A DNA stretch of 64,000 nt. Source: JAGVGT01 sp963807225. GTDB lineage: Bacteria > Desulfobacterota > Desulfobulbia > Desulfobulbales > JAGXFP01. Below are positions 35,141-43,430 of the stretch, one piece after another. Within the stretch, counting starts at the first letter, position 1; each line of letters starts with the position of its first letter. Under the pieces are notes generated by a model. The model worked only from the letters and a program-made list of their open reading frames with translations. It ran no database searches and was not told the origin of the DNA. The stretch is from positions 124,001-188,000 of the forward strand of contig CAWEAD010000005.1 in the NCBI GenBank assembly GCA_963807225.1. Reading direction: 5' to 3'. Position numbers and translations under genes: made by a program.

Positions 35141-35629
35141 GTGGCCGCGCCCCCTCTCCCACTTGTCCTCTACCTGTCCGACCTGGCCGCCACCGCCAGG
35201 TTGGGGCAACTCCTGGGGGAGATGTTGCAGCCCGGCGACGTGATACTGCTGGACGGTCCACTGGGGGCCGGCAAAACAACCCTGACTCAGTCCATCGCCC
35301 AGGGGGACGGAATTTCGTCGGACTGCTATGTCACCAGCCCCACATACAGTCTGGCCCACGAGTATCCGGGCCGTCTGCCAATCTACCATCTGGATCTTTA
35401 TCGGCTGAATACCGAAGAGGAGATCGAGGAACTGGGCTTTCTCGAATACATTTACGGTCACGGCGCCACCATCATTGAGTGGCCCGAGCGGTTGGGCCGA
35501 CTGCAACCGGCTGCCGCCCTCCTGCTGGAACTGGATTTCACCGGTGAGTCGAGCCGTAGCGCCAGTTTGACTTCCCTGGGGAAACAGTGGTTGGTTAGGC
35601 TGGCCAAATTGGCCATGCTCATCGGCTAA
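35141..35629 (+). CDS. tsaE: tRNA t6A37 biosynthesis ATPase TsaE
   Basis: TsaE is the ATPase that supports the TsaBD complex in making N6-threonylcarbamoyladenosine at tRNA position 37. The 162-residue protein has the P-loop GPLGAGKTTLTQSIAQG, the SPTYSLAHEY motif and HLDLYRL. The start is GTG at 35141, three bases after the cytochrome stop. It is convergent with tsaC, whose product supplies the threonylcarbamoyl-AMP for the same modification. Confidence 0.94.
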   Translation: MAAPPLPLVLYLSDLAATARLGQLLGEMLQPGDVILLDGPLGAGKTTLTQSIAQGDGISSDCYVTSPTYSLAHEYPGRLPIYHLDLYRLNTEEEIEELGFLEYIYGHGATIIEWPERLGRLQPAAALLLELDFTGESSRSASLTSLGKQWLVRLAKLAMLIG

Positions 35630-35735
35630 AGATTGGTGCGCAAAGCAGGGGGCTGCGGACGGGGAAAGGCGGCATATTTATCCGGCCCCCTTATCGATTC
35701 ACCGCCTGGATTCGGATAATCCGCCGGCTCTATTC

Positions 35736-36398
35736 TTACTCCGGCTCCTGACGACGGTGAATTTTTCTGGACTTGTCGGCCAGACCGGCCACCGCCTGAA
35801 TTTCGGCGAAAGAAATTACACCCTTCCGAATCAGGTGCAGTTGCTCCTGACCCGAGCCGATAATGGTGGAGCCCAGACCGCCGGGGGTACGACCGCCATC
35901 GATGAAATAGTCCAGACCGACCCGGAATATCCTCTTGAGATCCGCGCTGGAGACAGCCGGCGGTAAACCGCTCATGTTGGCGCTGGTCCCGGTTATCGCC
36001 CCGCCGCAAGCGGCGGCCAGGCGGGTGGCCACCGGGTGTGATGACCACCTGATGCCGATGGTTCCTGCGGCGTCGGTCAAAAGCGGGGGAAGTTTTTCCC
36101 GACCAGGAAAAATCAGGGTCAAAGGACCGGGCCATAAACGGTCCATTAGCCTCCGGAAGGGCGGCGGCACTTCCTGCACCATTTCCGCCAACCGCTCCAC
36201 GCCATCGATCAGGACCAGGATCGGTTTGCTCGGTGCCCGTCCCTTAAGGGCAAAAAGCCGCCTTAAAGCCCCTCCATTGAAGGGATCCACTGCCAGCCCA
36301 TAAAAAGTTTCGGTGGGAAAACCGACGATACCTCCCTGGGCGATCACTTCCGCCGCCCTGGCAATCGTCTCGACCAAAACTCCCGATACCGCCGACAT
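35736..36398 (-). CDS. tsaC: Threonylcarbamoyl-AMP synthase (YrdC/Sua5 family)
   Basis: The enzyme makes threonylcarbamoyl-AMP from threonine, bicarbonate and ATP for tRNA t6A. The 220-residue protein has the YrdC signatures GGIVGFPTETFYGLAVDP, KGRAPSKPI, and TSANMSGLPP. It lacks the C-terminal Sua5 domain, so it is the short form. It follows purE by only two bases and closes a purD-purE-tsaC operon. Confidence 0.93.
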   Translation of the reverse strand: MSAVSGVLVETIARAAEVIAQGGIVGFPTETFYGLAVDPFNGGALRRLFALKGRAPSKPILVLIDGVERLAEMVQEVPPPFRRLMDRLWPGPLTLIFPGREKLPPLLTDAAGTIGIRWSSHPVATRLAAACGGAITGTSANMSGLPPAVSSADLKRIFRVGLDYFIDGGRTPGGLGSTIIGSGQEQLHLIRKGVISFAEIQAVAGLADKSRKIHRRQEPE

Positions 36399-36400
36399 AC

Positions 36401-36895
36401 TCAGGAAGACCGCCCTTCCGTCAACTTAAGAGCCTTTTCCTCTACCTCGGCAGCCATTTCCGCCTTGAATTCGACCAGCCGGCGGGTCAGCTTCTCATCG
36501 TCTAAGGCAAGGATTTGAACTGCCAGGATGGCCGCATTTTTGGCTCCGGCCTTGCCGATACCCATGGTGGCAACCGGCACGCCCGGCGGCATCTGCACCG
36601 TGGAGAGCAGTGCATCCAAGCCGTTTAATGAAGAGGAATCGATCGGTACCCCGATCACCGGCAGGGTGGTATGGGCAGCCAGAACCCCAGCCAGATGGGC
36701 GGCCATGCCGGCCGCCGCAATTATTATCTTGATTCCTCGCTCCCGGGCCGTGGCCGCATACTGGGCGGCCCGCTCAGGTGACCGATGGGCCGAAGCCACC
36801 GTGATTTCAAAGGAAAGGCCGAACTTATTCAACTGCTCGACACAACCCTGCATTACCGGCAGGTCCGAATCGCTACCCATGACAATTCCGATCAT
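36401..36895 (-). CDS. purE: N5-carboxyaminoimidazole ribonucleotide mutase
   Basis: PurE converts N5-CAIR to CAIR in purine synthesis. The 164-residue protein has the class I motifs GIVMGSDSDLPVMQGC, SAHRSPERAAQYA, AAGMAAHLAGVLAAHTTLPV and GVPIDSSSLNGLDALLSTVQ. I chose the ATG at 36895 because GGGGTGA lies before it; the open frame has another ATG at 36913. It starts four bases after purD ends. Confidence 0.95.
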   Translation of the reverse strand: MIGIVMGSDSDLPVMQGCVEQLNKFGLSFEITVASAHRSPERAAQYAATARERGIKIIIAAAGMAAHLAGVLAAHTTLPVIGVPIDSSSLNGLDALLSTVQMPPGVPVATMGIGKAGAKNAAILAVQILALDDEKLTRRLVEFKAEMAAEVEEKALKLTEGRSS

Positions 36896-36899
36896 CACT

Positions 36900-38180
36900 T
36901 CACCCCTGTCCACGATTGAGGGCCTTCTGCCCGATGTCCTTGCGATAAAAGCAATCCGGCCAGTTGATCAGCCCCGTCGCCCGATAGGCCGAGGCGATAG
37001 CCGTGTTCAGGTTGGCGCCGATGGCCGTCACCCCAAGAACCCGACCGCCGGTGTTGACAATTTCACCGTCCCGCTTGGCGGTGCCAGCGTGAAAGACTAC
37101 AACATCCGCCACCTTTGCCGCTTCTTCCAGCCCGCTGATGGCCAGACCCTTTTCATAGGCGCCGGGGTAGCCACCCGAGGCCATGACCACACAGACTGTC
37201 GGGCGCGGGTCGATATCCAGCTCAATCTCATCCAGACGGCCGTCGATTACCGCCTCCATGACCTCAACCAGATCGCTGCGCAAACGCATGAGCAAAGGTT
37301 GGCATTCGGGGTCGCCGAAGCGACAGTTGAATTCCAGAACTTTGACCCGACTCTGATCGATCATTAGCCCGGCATACAGAATACCCTGGTACGGACAGCC
37401 TTCGGCGGCCAAGGCCCGGACGGTTTTGTACATCACCTCTTCCATGACCATTTCGTGCAGTTCGGGAGTCACGACCGGGGCCGGAGAATAGGCCCCCATC
37501 CCGCCGGTATTTGGGCCGCGGTCGCCATCGTAGGCGGCTTTATGATCCTGAGAGGACGGCAGGGGCAAGACGGTCTTGCCATCGGTGAAGGCCAGGAACG
37601 AAGCTTCTTCGCCGACCAGGAACTCTTCGACCACCAACCGGCTGCCGGCCGCGCCAAAGGCCTGCTCACCCATGATCAGTTCGACGGCCGCCTCTGCCTC
37701 CCCGGTGGTTTGAGCGACGATCACCCCCTTGCCGGCAGCCAGGCCGTCGGCCTTGATCACCAGCGGAACAGCCGCCATTCGTACATAGTCAAGGGCCTGT
37801 TCGCGATCGCTGAAAACTTCGTAAGCAGCCGAGGGAATTCCGTATTTCTTCAGGAGGTCCTTGGTGAAAACCTTGCTGCCCTCCAGAGCCGCCGCCCGTC
37901 CGGATGGCCCGAAGACCCGCAACCCACGGGACTGAAAAAGATCGACAATACTCATGGTCAGTGGTACTTCCGGACCGACCACCGTGAGCCCGACCCCCTG
38001 CTGTTCGGCAAAATCGGCCAGCTTCACCAGCTCCGTGGCCATGATAGGCACGCATTCGGCCTGCCGACTGATGCCGGCATTGCCGGGAGCACAATATATC
38101 TTGTCTACTCTCGGGCTTTGCGCCAGTTTCCAGACCAGGGCATGTTCCCGCCCCCCTGAACCAATGACCAGAACTTTCAT
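36900..38180 (-). CDS. purD: Phosphoribosylamine-glycine ligase
   Basis: PurD joins glycine to phosphoribosylamine, the second step of purine synthesis. The 426-residue ATP-grasp enzyme has MKVLVIGSGGREHALVWKL at its start, YCAPGNAGIS, VIKADGLAAGKGVIVA, and LEFNCRFGDPECQPLL. The ATG at 38180 is supported by GGAGGGGAT upstream; the open frame runs further (to 38243) but that part is not conserved-looking. It is the first gene of purD-purE-tsaC. Confidence 0.96.
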   Translation of the reverse strand: MKVLVIGSGGREHALVWKLAQSPRVDKIYCAPGNAGISRQAECVPIMATELVKLADFAEQQGVGLTVVGPEVPLTMSIVDLFQSRGLRVFGPSGRAAALEGSKVFTKDLLKKYGIPSAAYEVFSDREQALDYVRMAAVPLVIKADGLAAGKGVIVAQTTGEAEAAVELIMGEQAFGAAGSRLVVEEFLVGEEASFLAFTDGKTVLPLPSSQDHKAAYDGDRGPNTGGMGAYSPAPVVTPELHEMVMEEVMYKTVRALAAEGCPYQGILYAGLMIDQSRVKVLEFNCRFGDPECQPLLMRLRSDLVEVMEAVIDGRLDEIELDIDPRPTVCVVMASGGYPGAYEKGLAISGLEEAAKVADVVVFHAGTAKRDGEIVNTGGRVLGVTAIGANLNTAIASAYRATGLINWPDCFYRKDIGQKALNRGQG

Positions 38181-38326
38181 CGTTTTATCCCCTCCGTTTC
38201 CGGCGATTTGACCGTTGAAAATGGTGCATCCTACCCGTATCATAAAGCCGTTGTCAACAGCCCCGACCTGACTGTCGGACGAATTGATCCTTCCCTGGTT
38301 CGATTGCCGGCTTCACCCTTTTGTGC

Positions 38327-38355
38327 TTGACAGGCAAATCCGGGCCAACTATTCT
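38327..38355 (+). promoter_or_regulatory. Sigma-70-type promoter for the TetR gene
   Basis: TTGACA at 38327-38332, an exact 17-base spacer, and TATTCT at 38350-38355. The expected start of transcription falls at about 38362, just before the operator-like repeat, and 80 bases before the ATG at 38444. Confidence 0.65.
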
Positions 38356-38364
38356 AATTTGAAT

Positions 38365-38378
38365 AATGAACGCTCATT
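38365..38378 (+). promoter_or_regulatory. Operator-like inverted repeat, probable TetR autoregulation site
   Basis: AATGA-ACGC-TCATT, with further TGAAT / TTCA sequence on each side, directly downstream of the -10 box. The half-site TGAATGA/TCATTCA is typical of TetR-family regulators of fatty-acid degradation. Its position would block transcription of the adjacent regulator gene. Binding is an inference. Confidence 0.5.
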
Positions 38379-38389
38379 CATAATAATAT

Positions 38390-38413
38390 AAATGGCCGCT
38401 TGCGCGGCCATTT
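38390..38413 (+). other. Perfect 10-bp hairpin in the TetR leader
   Basis: AAATGGCCGC and GCGGCCATTT pair around a 4-base TTGC loop. It lies between the promoter/operator and the start codon. With only TTT after it, it is a poor terminator; a leader hairpin or a second protein-binding palindrome is possible. Confidence 0.5.
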
Positions 38414-38443
38414 CCCACCATCGATTCAAGCCAGGTATTTTAT

Positions 38444-39031
38444 ATGCGGGTCTCTGACAAGCACCAAAAGATACTCCAGGCCGCCATCAAGGTGTTCGCG
38501 CAGAAAGGCTTTTTCAGCGCCCGAATTTCCGACATTGCCAACGAGGCCAAAGTCGCCGACGGCACTATCTATCTCTACTTTAACAACAAGTATGACATTC
38601 TGATCTCCATCTTTGAAGAGGAGATCGGTAAGATAATCCTCGAAGTCAAGAAACTCATCGAACAGGAAGATGATCCGCGGCGGATGTTGGAGATTTTTGC
38701 GATGCAGCACATGCAGATGGTCAAGGACCGGAAGGCCTTGGCCGAGGTACTGCAAATGGAGTTGCGTCAGAGCAACAAGTTCATGCGGGATTATCGGAAT
38801 ACCAGGTTTATCGAATATGTCGATATTATCTCGCGAATCATCCGCAAGGGACAGGAAATGAAAATCTTCCGGCCCGATATCATGCCGGGAGTGGCCAAAA
38901 GGGCCATGTTCGGCGCCCTGGACGAAACCGCCCGGCTCTGGATTCTCTCACCCGACAACCAGTATACCGTCGAGGAAGCGGCTAAGCAGATCAGCAGCAT
39001 TTTCCTGGCCGGAATGGAACTGAAGAACTGA
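38444..39031 (+). CDS. TetR-family transcriptional regulator, fatty-acid (FadR-like) type
   Basis: The 195-residue protein has an N-terminal TetR helix-turn-helix (KVFAQKGFFSARISDIANEA and VADGTIYLYFNNK, residues about 15-55). Its ligand domain has RVSDKHQKIL at the start and an overall pattern like the TetR FadR/YsiA group that responds to acyl-CoA. No fatty-acid genes are near. It is transcribed alone, with a strong promoter, an operator-like repeat and a hairpin upstream. It is convergent with greA. Confidence 0.88.
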   Translation: MRVSDKHQKILQAAIKVFAQKGFFSARISDIANEAKVADGTIYLYFNNKYDILISIFEEEIGKIILEVKKLIEQEDDPRRMLEIFAMQHMQMVKDRKALAEVLQMELRQSNKFMRDYRNTRFIEYVDIISRIIRKGQEMKIFRPDIMPGVAKRAMFGALDETARLWILSPDNQYTVEEAAKQISSIFLAGMELKN

Positions 39032-39045
39032 ACCAAGCCCGGCTA

Positions 39046-39531
39046 TTAATCTTCTGTCGGCCGGGTTATACTCATGATCTCGAACTGCCTTACCCCACCC
39101 GGGGTATGGACCGTGACATCATCTCCCACGCATTTGCCCAGCAACGCCCCACCCAGAGGGGAAAGAACCGAAATCCGGTTCTGCTTCATATCCGACTCTT
39201 CCGGACCCAACAGGTGATAACTTAATTCCTCATCGGTATCGAGATCAACCACGGAGACGACGGTACCGAACACCACCTTGTCACAGCAAACCTCTGTGCA
39301 GTCGATAATTTCCGCCCGGCCCAGCTTGTCTTTCAATTCCATGATGCGCCCTTCGATAAAACTCTGGCGCTCCTTGGCCGCATGATATTCTGCGTTCTCC
39401 TTCAAGTCGCCATGTTCGCGAGCCCGCTCGATGGATCGGATCACCTCATGCCTTTCAACTTTATGGAGGTGCGAGAGTTCTGATTTAAGTTTGGCATAAC
39501 CGGGTTTGGATATCGGGATTCTCTTAACCAT
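39046..39531 (-). CDS. greA: Transcription elongation factor GreA
   Basis: GreA rescues backtracked RNA polymerase by stimulating transcript cleavage. The 161-residue protein has the N-terminal coiled coil (YAKLKSELSHLHKVERHEV to REHGDLKENAEYHAAKERQS), whose tip holds the acidic pair. The C-terminal FKBP-like domain has YHLLGPEESD, ISVLSPLGGALLGKCVGD and VHTPGG. An AGAGGTCAG ribosome site precedes the ATG. Two Cys (TEVCCDK) in the linker are unusual for GreA. Confidence 0.95.
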   Translation of the reverse strand: MVKRIPISKPGYAKLKSELSHLHKVERHEVIRSIERAREHGDLKENAEYHAAKERQSFIEGRIMELKDKLGRAEIIDCTEVCCDKVVFGTVVSVVDLDTDEELSYHLLGPEESDMKQNRISVLSPLGGALLGKCVGDDVTVHTPGGVRQFEIMSITRPTED

Positions 39532-39698
39532 TCTGACCTCTTTAAAATAGACAACGGTGGAAAACCATACCGGTCCTCCACCGCAACAAGTTACTACCGA
39601 TGTAATCTTCAGTCGTTTAGATCCTGCTCGTCGCCCCGGCCCTCAGCAGACCCATCCTTTTTCTCCGGCTTCACGAGCCGGCAACCGTCGGGAGACTT

Positions 39699-39800
39699 TC
39701 AGGAAAAGCCGCCCTTGACCCGGGGTGCGACATATATCGTCAGTAAAAACCAGAAAATCAGAAAACCGAGAATTTCGAGAACTTCCCGCCAACCTTCCAT
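39699..39800 (-). CDS. 33-residue single-pass membrane microprotein
   Basis: The ATG at 39800 is preceded by GAGGAGAATAGAG, a good ribosome site. The 33-residue product has a polar start (MEGWREV), one strongly hydrophobic helix (EILGFLIFWFLLTIYVA) and a basic end (RVKGGF). This is the pattern of small regulatory or assembly membrane proteins. It is the last gene of the rpoH-degT-TPR run, 83 bases after the 95-residue protein. I do not recognise it. The frame is open further upstream (to 39887), but the ribosome site favours the short form. Confidence 0.55.
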   Translation of the reverse strand: MEGWREVLEILGFLIFWFLLTIYVAPRVKGGFS

Positions 39801-39883
39801 CTCTATTCTCCTCGACTTAGCCGATGAATCAGCATAATCATTTCCATTTTTTTCCGCAAGTTTCCGGAGAACGGTTTCAAAAC

Positions 39884-40171
39884 TCAATTTTCCAGGATAA
39901 CCGCTCTGAACTTCTTTCCCCAGCGATCACGGGACAAGAGCCCGGCGGCCAGAAGCCGATACCGATGCCCCTCCGCACCGGTATCGGCCAGCAGGGTTTC
40001 CAGGCCCAGCATTTCGTCTATCTTGTCGTTAACACCCTCGGTGAAAGTCAATTTCTGCCACAAATTCTTCCGGCCCTGGATATCCGGTATCGGTAAACCG
40101 ACCGCCAGCAACTCTTTATGGAAAATCCGTTCCGGCGTCAAACAGAAGGTTCCCTGTATCAGTTTACTCAT
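39884..40171 (-). CDS. Conserved-looking 95-residue protein, unknown function
   Basis: The ATG at 40171 lies one base after the TAG of the TPR gene, so the two are coupled. The product is soluble and mixed alpha/beta in composition, with the stretch KLTFTEGVNDKIDEMLGLET in the middle, no signal and no metal motif. The open frame extends upstream through the TPR gene in another phase; that part is a shadow. Nothing in it points to a function beyond its link to the TPR protein. Confidence 0.65.
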   Translation of the reverse strand: MSKLIQGTFCLTPERIFHKELLAVGLPIPDIQGRKNLWQKLTFTEGVNDKIDEMLGLETLLADTGAEGHRYRLLAAGLLSRDRWGKKFRAVILEN

Positions 40172-40172
40172 C

Positions 40173-41231
40173 CTACTCGGTCCTCGGCTTGATGATCGGC
40201 GGCAGCGCCTCAGGATCTCCATCCGGTTTGAGTTTGATGTATCTTTCGTAATAAGGCAGGGCTTCAGCGGGACGGTCGGTCTGTACATAGATTCGGCAAA
40301 TGCGGCTAAGCAGTGAAGTATTCTGCGGATTTTTCTCCAGCAAGGCCAGAAGATGGACCAAGGCCTTATTGAGCTGGCCCTGATTTTCATAATAGAGGGC
40401 CAGCCGGCCTTGGACCTCGCGGTTGCCTGGAGCCACCAGCAGGCAGCGTTCCCAGTAGCTGGCGGCTTCCTGTTCCAGGCCCAAACCTTCAAGCACCCGG
40501 GCCATCATCAGCAGGGTATCGAGTTTAACGTCCTTGGCGGCGGCCAGGGGTACGAGTTGCTTGCGTGCCGTTTCCAGCTCACCCAACTCAAAGGCCAGAT
40601 TGGCCAGGGCCAGATGCAGATCCCGGTCGTCCGGCTTCTGTCTGACAATCTGTTGAAACAAGGGGAAGGCCTCTTTCTTCCGGCCCACTTCGACCAGCCC
40701 CTGGGTCAAACCGACCAGGGCCGTAAAATTGTCAGGGGCCAGGGCATGGGCCTTATCGAAGACTTCCAGGGCTCGCCCGTATTGCCCCAAATGTCTTAGC
40801 ACCAAGCCCATGGAGTTCAGATATTCTAGTCGGGCTGGAGGAACTTCCACCAGTAATTCCAGTTCGTGCCGAGCCTTCTCCCACTGTTCGGTGCGGATCA
40901 GAACCTGGGTCAACTCCCAACGCGCCTCGGAAATATTATCCTTGACGCCAAGGAGTAACCGGTAATATTCCTCGGCCCCGGCATAATTGCCTTTTCGCCT
41001 TGAACGGCGGGCATCATCCCACAGCTTTTTCCAAGCACCACCACCGCTGGAGACAACAATTATATCCCTGCTGGGGTAAGCTTGAGAAAACTGCAGATAA
41101 TCGGAGAGCTGGGCCGAAACTGGACCGGGCAACAGCCAGCCGCTCGCCAGCACCGCCGGCAGGAGCAGCAATATATGCCAATACACCGGACGGGAAAGGG
41201 CTTTCAACTTTTCTTCAATGACCCTGGGCAT
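40173..41231 (-). CDS. Exported or membrane-anchored TPR-repeat protein
   Basis: The 352-residue protein has an N-terminal hydrophobic segment (WHILLLLPAVLASGWLLP, ending AQLSD), which is a signal peptide or anchor. About seven to eight tetratricopeptide repeats follow (for example LEYLNSMGLVLRHLGQYGRA, ALEVFDKAHALAPDN, RIYVQTDRPAEALPYYERYI). TPR arrays hold protein complexes together. The start is set at the ATG 41231; a TTG at 41240 is the other option. Either start overlaps the DegT gene. The partner is unknown. Confidence 0.82.
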   Translation of the reverse strand: MPRVIEEKLKALSRPVYWHILLLLPAVLASGWLLPGPVSAQLSDYLQFSQAYPSRDIIVVSSGGGAWKKLWDDARRSRRKGNYAGAEEYYRLLLGVKDNISEARWELTQVLIRTEQWEKARHELELLVEVPPARLEYLNSMGLVLRHLGQYGRALEVFDKAHALAPDNFTALVGLTQGLVEVGRKKEAFPLFQQIVRQKPDDRDLHLALANLAFELGELETARKQLVPLAAAKDVKLDTLLMMARVLEGLGLEQEAASYWERCLLVAPGNREVQGRLALYYENQGQLNKALVHLLALLEKNPQNTSLLSRICRIYVQTDRPAEALPYYERYIKLKPDGDPEALPPIIKPRTE

Positions 41232-42411
41232 AGAAAGCAACGATCCGGGCCACCACCTCTTCCTGCATGGCGTCGGTCAACTCGGGATAGATGGGCAGGG
41301 CCAAAGTCTCCGCCGCCGCCTTTTCGGACTCCGGGCAGCTGATCTCAGCCAGACCGGAATCCAGCAAGCATTTCTGCTGATGCAGTGGAATCGGATAATA
41401 TACCTCTACCCCAATCCCGGCCGCCAGGAGATAGTCTTTCAGGCGGTCGCGTTCAGCGACCCGGATGACGAACTGGTTATAGATATGGTAGTCGACCGCA
41501 TTTCGCTCCCGGCCCGCCGCCTCACGATAAACCGCGACCGGCAAACTGACCTCTTGTTCGCTCAATCCGGATTCTGCGAACAACCGGAGGTAAAGTTCGG
41601 CATTGTCGCGCCGCTGCCGGTGCCATTTGTCCAGGTGGGGTAATTTGACCGATAGCACCACGGCCTGCAGAGGGTCGAGCCTGAAGTTGCCGCCGACCAC
41701 CCCGTGATGATATTTAGGCGCCCCACCGTGGACCCGGATGATCCGTGCCCGTTCGGCAAACTCTTCATCGCTGCTGACGATCATGCCGCCATCGCCGACG
41801 CCGCCGAGATTCTTGCTGGGAAAAAAGGAAAAGCAACCGGCCACTCCCATTGACCCGGCACGCCGCCAGACCGTCCGCCCCTTCTCCACCATGGGACAAG
41901 CCGCGCCGATAGCCTGGGCCGCGTCTTCCACCACCGGTATGCCATAACGATCGGCGGCGGCCATAATTTTGGTCATGTCGGCACATTGCCCGTAAAGATG
42001 GACCGGGATAATCGCCTTTATTCTAGCGGTCCGTTCCGGGTCCGCCGCCAGGGCCTCCTCCAGAAGGGCGGGGGCGATATTGTAGGAAACCGGGTCGATA
42101 TCGACGAACAATGGTTGAGCGCCGAGCCGCAATACGCAGCCGACGGTGGCGAAAAAAGAATAGGGGGTGGTCAACACCAGGTCTCCCGGGCCCACTCCCA
42201 GAGCCATCAGGGCTACCAGCAGGGCATCGGTACCACTGGCCACGCCGATGCCCTGCGCCGCACCGCTGTAAGACGCCACCTCCCGCTCCAGCTGTTCCAC
42301 CCGTGGTCCCATGATGTAGCAGGTCGAGTCGATCACTTCGGTTATAGCGGCCAGGATCTCCCGGCGCAGGGGCTGCATTTGTTCATGTAAATCAAGCAGA
42401 GGTACCCGCAT
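41215..42411 (-). CDS. DegT/DnrJ/EryC1/StrS family PLP-dependent sugar aminotransferase
   Basis: The 398-residue enzyme shows the family pattern: VPLLDLHEQ at the start, GVASGTDALLVALMALGVGP, VVEDAAQAIGA (Asp for PLP), and FSFFPSKNLGGVGDGGM with the PLP-binding Lys in PSKNLG. These enzymes aminate nucleotide-linked keto-sugars for LPS, O-antigen or other surface glycans. It lies 32 bases after rpoH and overlaps the TPR gene. No other sugar genes are nearby, so the substrate is open. Confidence 0.93.
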   Translation of the reverse strand: MRVPLLDLHEQMQPLRREILAAITEVIDSTCYIMGPRVEQLEREVASYSGAAQGIGVASGTDALLVALMALGVGPGDLVLTTPYSFFATVGCVLRLGAQPLFVDIDPVSYNIAPALLEEALAADPERTARIKAIIPVHLYGQCADMTKIMAAADRYGIPVVEDAAQAIGAACPMVEKGRTVWRRAGSMGVAGCFSFFPSKNLGGVGDGGMIVSSDEEFAERARIIRVHGGAPKYHHGVVGGNFRLDPLQAVVLSVKLPHLDKWHRQRRDNAELYLRLFAESGLSEQEVSLPVAVYREAAGRERNAVDYHIYNQFVIRVAERDRLKDYLLAAGIGVEVYYPIPLHQQKCLLDSGLAEISCPESEKAAAETLALPIYPELTDAMQEEVVARIVAFYAQGH

Positions 42412-42443
42412 AGGTCTTCAAACACTCCTCTATAAACGCCGGG

Positions 42444-43430
42444 CTACTTGGCCCGACGCCAATTGGTCAGAATTTCGTCGATGAAATTGTGGATGTCAGG
42501 CACTTCCTGTTCGAAAAAGACCCTCATCTTGGTCAGCAGATTGGCCTCAATCTGCCTTACCCGCTCTCGGGAAACTTGGAATTGATCGGCGATGGTCTGC
42601 AAGGTCAGGGGCTCATCGTTGAGCAGTCGCTGGTCAAGGATGGCAAGCTCCTTATCGTTAAGGCTTGACTTGAGTTTTTCCACAACTTCGGCGACCTTGG
42701 CCTTGATCTCTTTCTCAGCCACCATCTCTTCGACCGATTGGCCCTGGTAGGTGAGAAACTCCTTCTGCTCCTCGTTGGAATCCTCGCGGACCGGGGCTTC
42801 CAGGGACATCTCCTGGCTGGAGAGGCGCTGGCTCATCTCGATGATCTCGCTCTCCTTAACGTTCAGCCGTTCGGCCAGAAGTTTGGGCTCGGGCTTGAAG
42901 CCCTGGGCTTCCAGAAGCTTGCGCTCCTTATTCAGGCTGAAGAAGAGTTTGCGCTGGGCCTGGGTGGTGCCGATTTTAACCAAGCGCCAGTTGTCCATGA
43001 TCGACTTGAGGATATAGGCCCGGATCCAGTAGGCGGCATAGTAAGAGAACTTCACGCCCCGATAGGGATCGAATTTCTTCACCGCCTGGACCAGGCCGAC
43101 GTTGCCCTCCTGAACCAGATCGAGAAAATTCTGCATCCAGTATTTCTGGAAATCCATCGCCACCTTGACCACCAGCCGCAGGTTGGCGGTAACCAGACGG
43201 TAAGCGGCGTCGGGATCCTGATTCTCCTGGTAGCGGATCGCCAGTTCCTCGGTTTCTTCCCGAGTAAGCAGCTTATACTGGCTGATCTCCTGGAGATAGC
43301 GTTGCAGGCCGGTATGTCCAGCCACCGGAAGATGTTCGTCTTCCGTCAGACTGACTAGCGGCCGGTGCTCTTCTCCGGCATCGATGCTCTGACCTTCCGA
43401 ATAATCGGAATCGGTCATGCGCTTGACCAT
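42444..43430 (-). CDS. rpoH: RNA polymerase sigma factor RpoH-like (heat-shock sigma)
   Basis: The 328-residue sigma-70 family protein has region 2 (LRLVVKVAMDFQKYW, NFLDLVQEGNVGLVQAVKKF, YAAYWIRAYI), region 3, and region 4 (LTLQTIADQFQVSRERVRQI). QRKLFFSLNKER matches the RpoH box Q(R/K)KLFFNLR, which separates heat-shock sigma factors from RpoD and RpoS. It is longer than E. coli RpoH (284) through an N-terminal extension of about 40 residues. AGGAG precedes the ATG. It heads the operon with degT and the TPR gene. Confidence 0.9.
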   Translation of the reverse strand: MVKRMTDSDYSEGQSIDAGEEHRPLVSLTEDEHLPVAGHTGLQRYLQEISQYKLLTREETEELAIRYQENQDPDAAYRLVTANLRLVVKVAMDFQKYWMQNFLDLVQEGNVGLVQAVKKFDPYRGVKFSYYAAYWIRAYILKSIMDNWRLVKIGTTQAQRKLFFSLNKERKLLEAQGFKPEPKLLAERLNVKESEIIEMSQRLSSQEMSLEAPVREDSNEEQKEFLTYQGQSVEEMVAEKEIKAKVAEVVEKLKSSLNDKELAILDQRLLNDEPLTLQTIADQFQVSRERVRQIEANLLTKMRVFFEQEVPDIHNFIDEILTNWRRAK

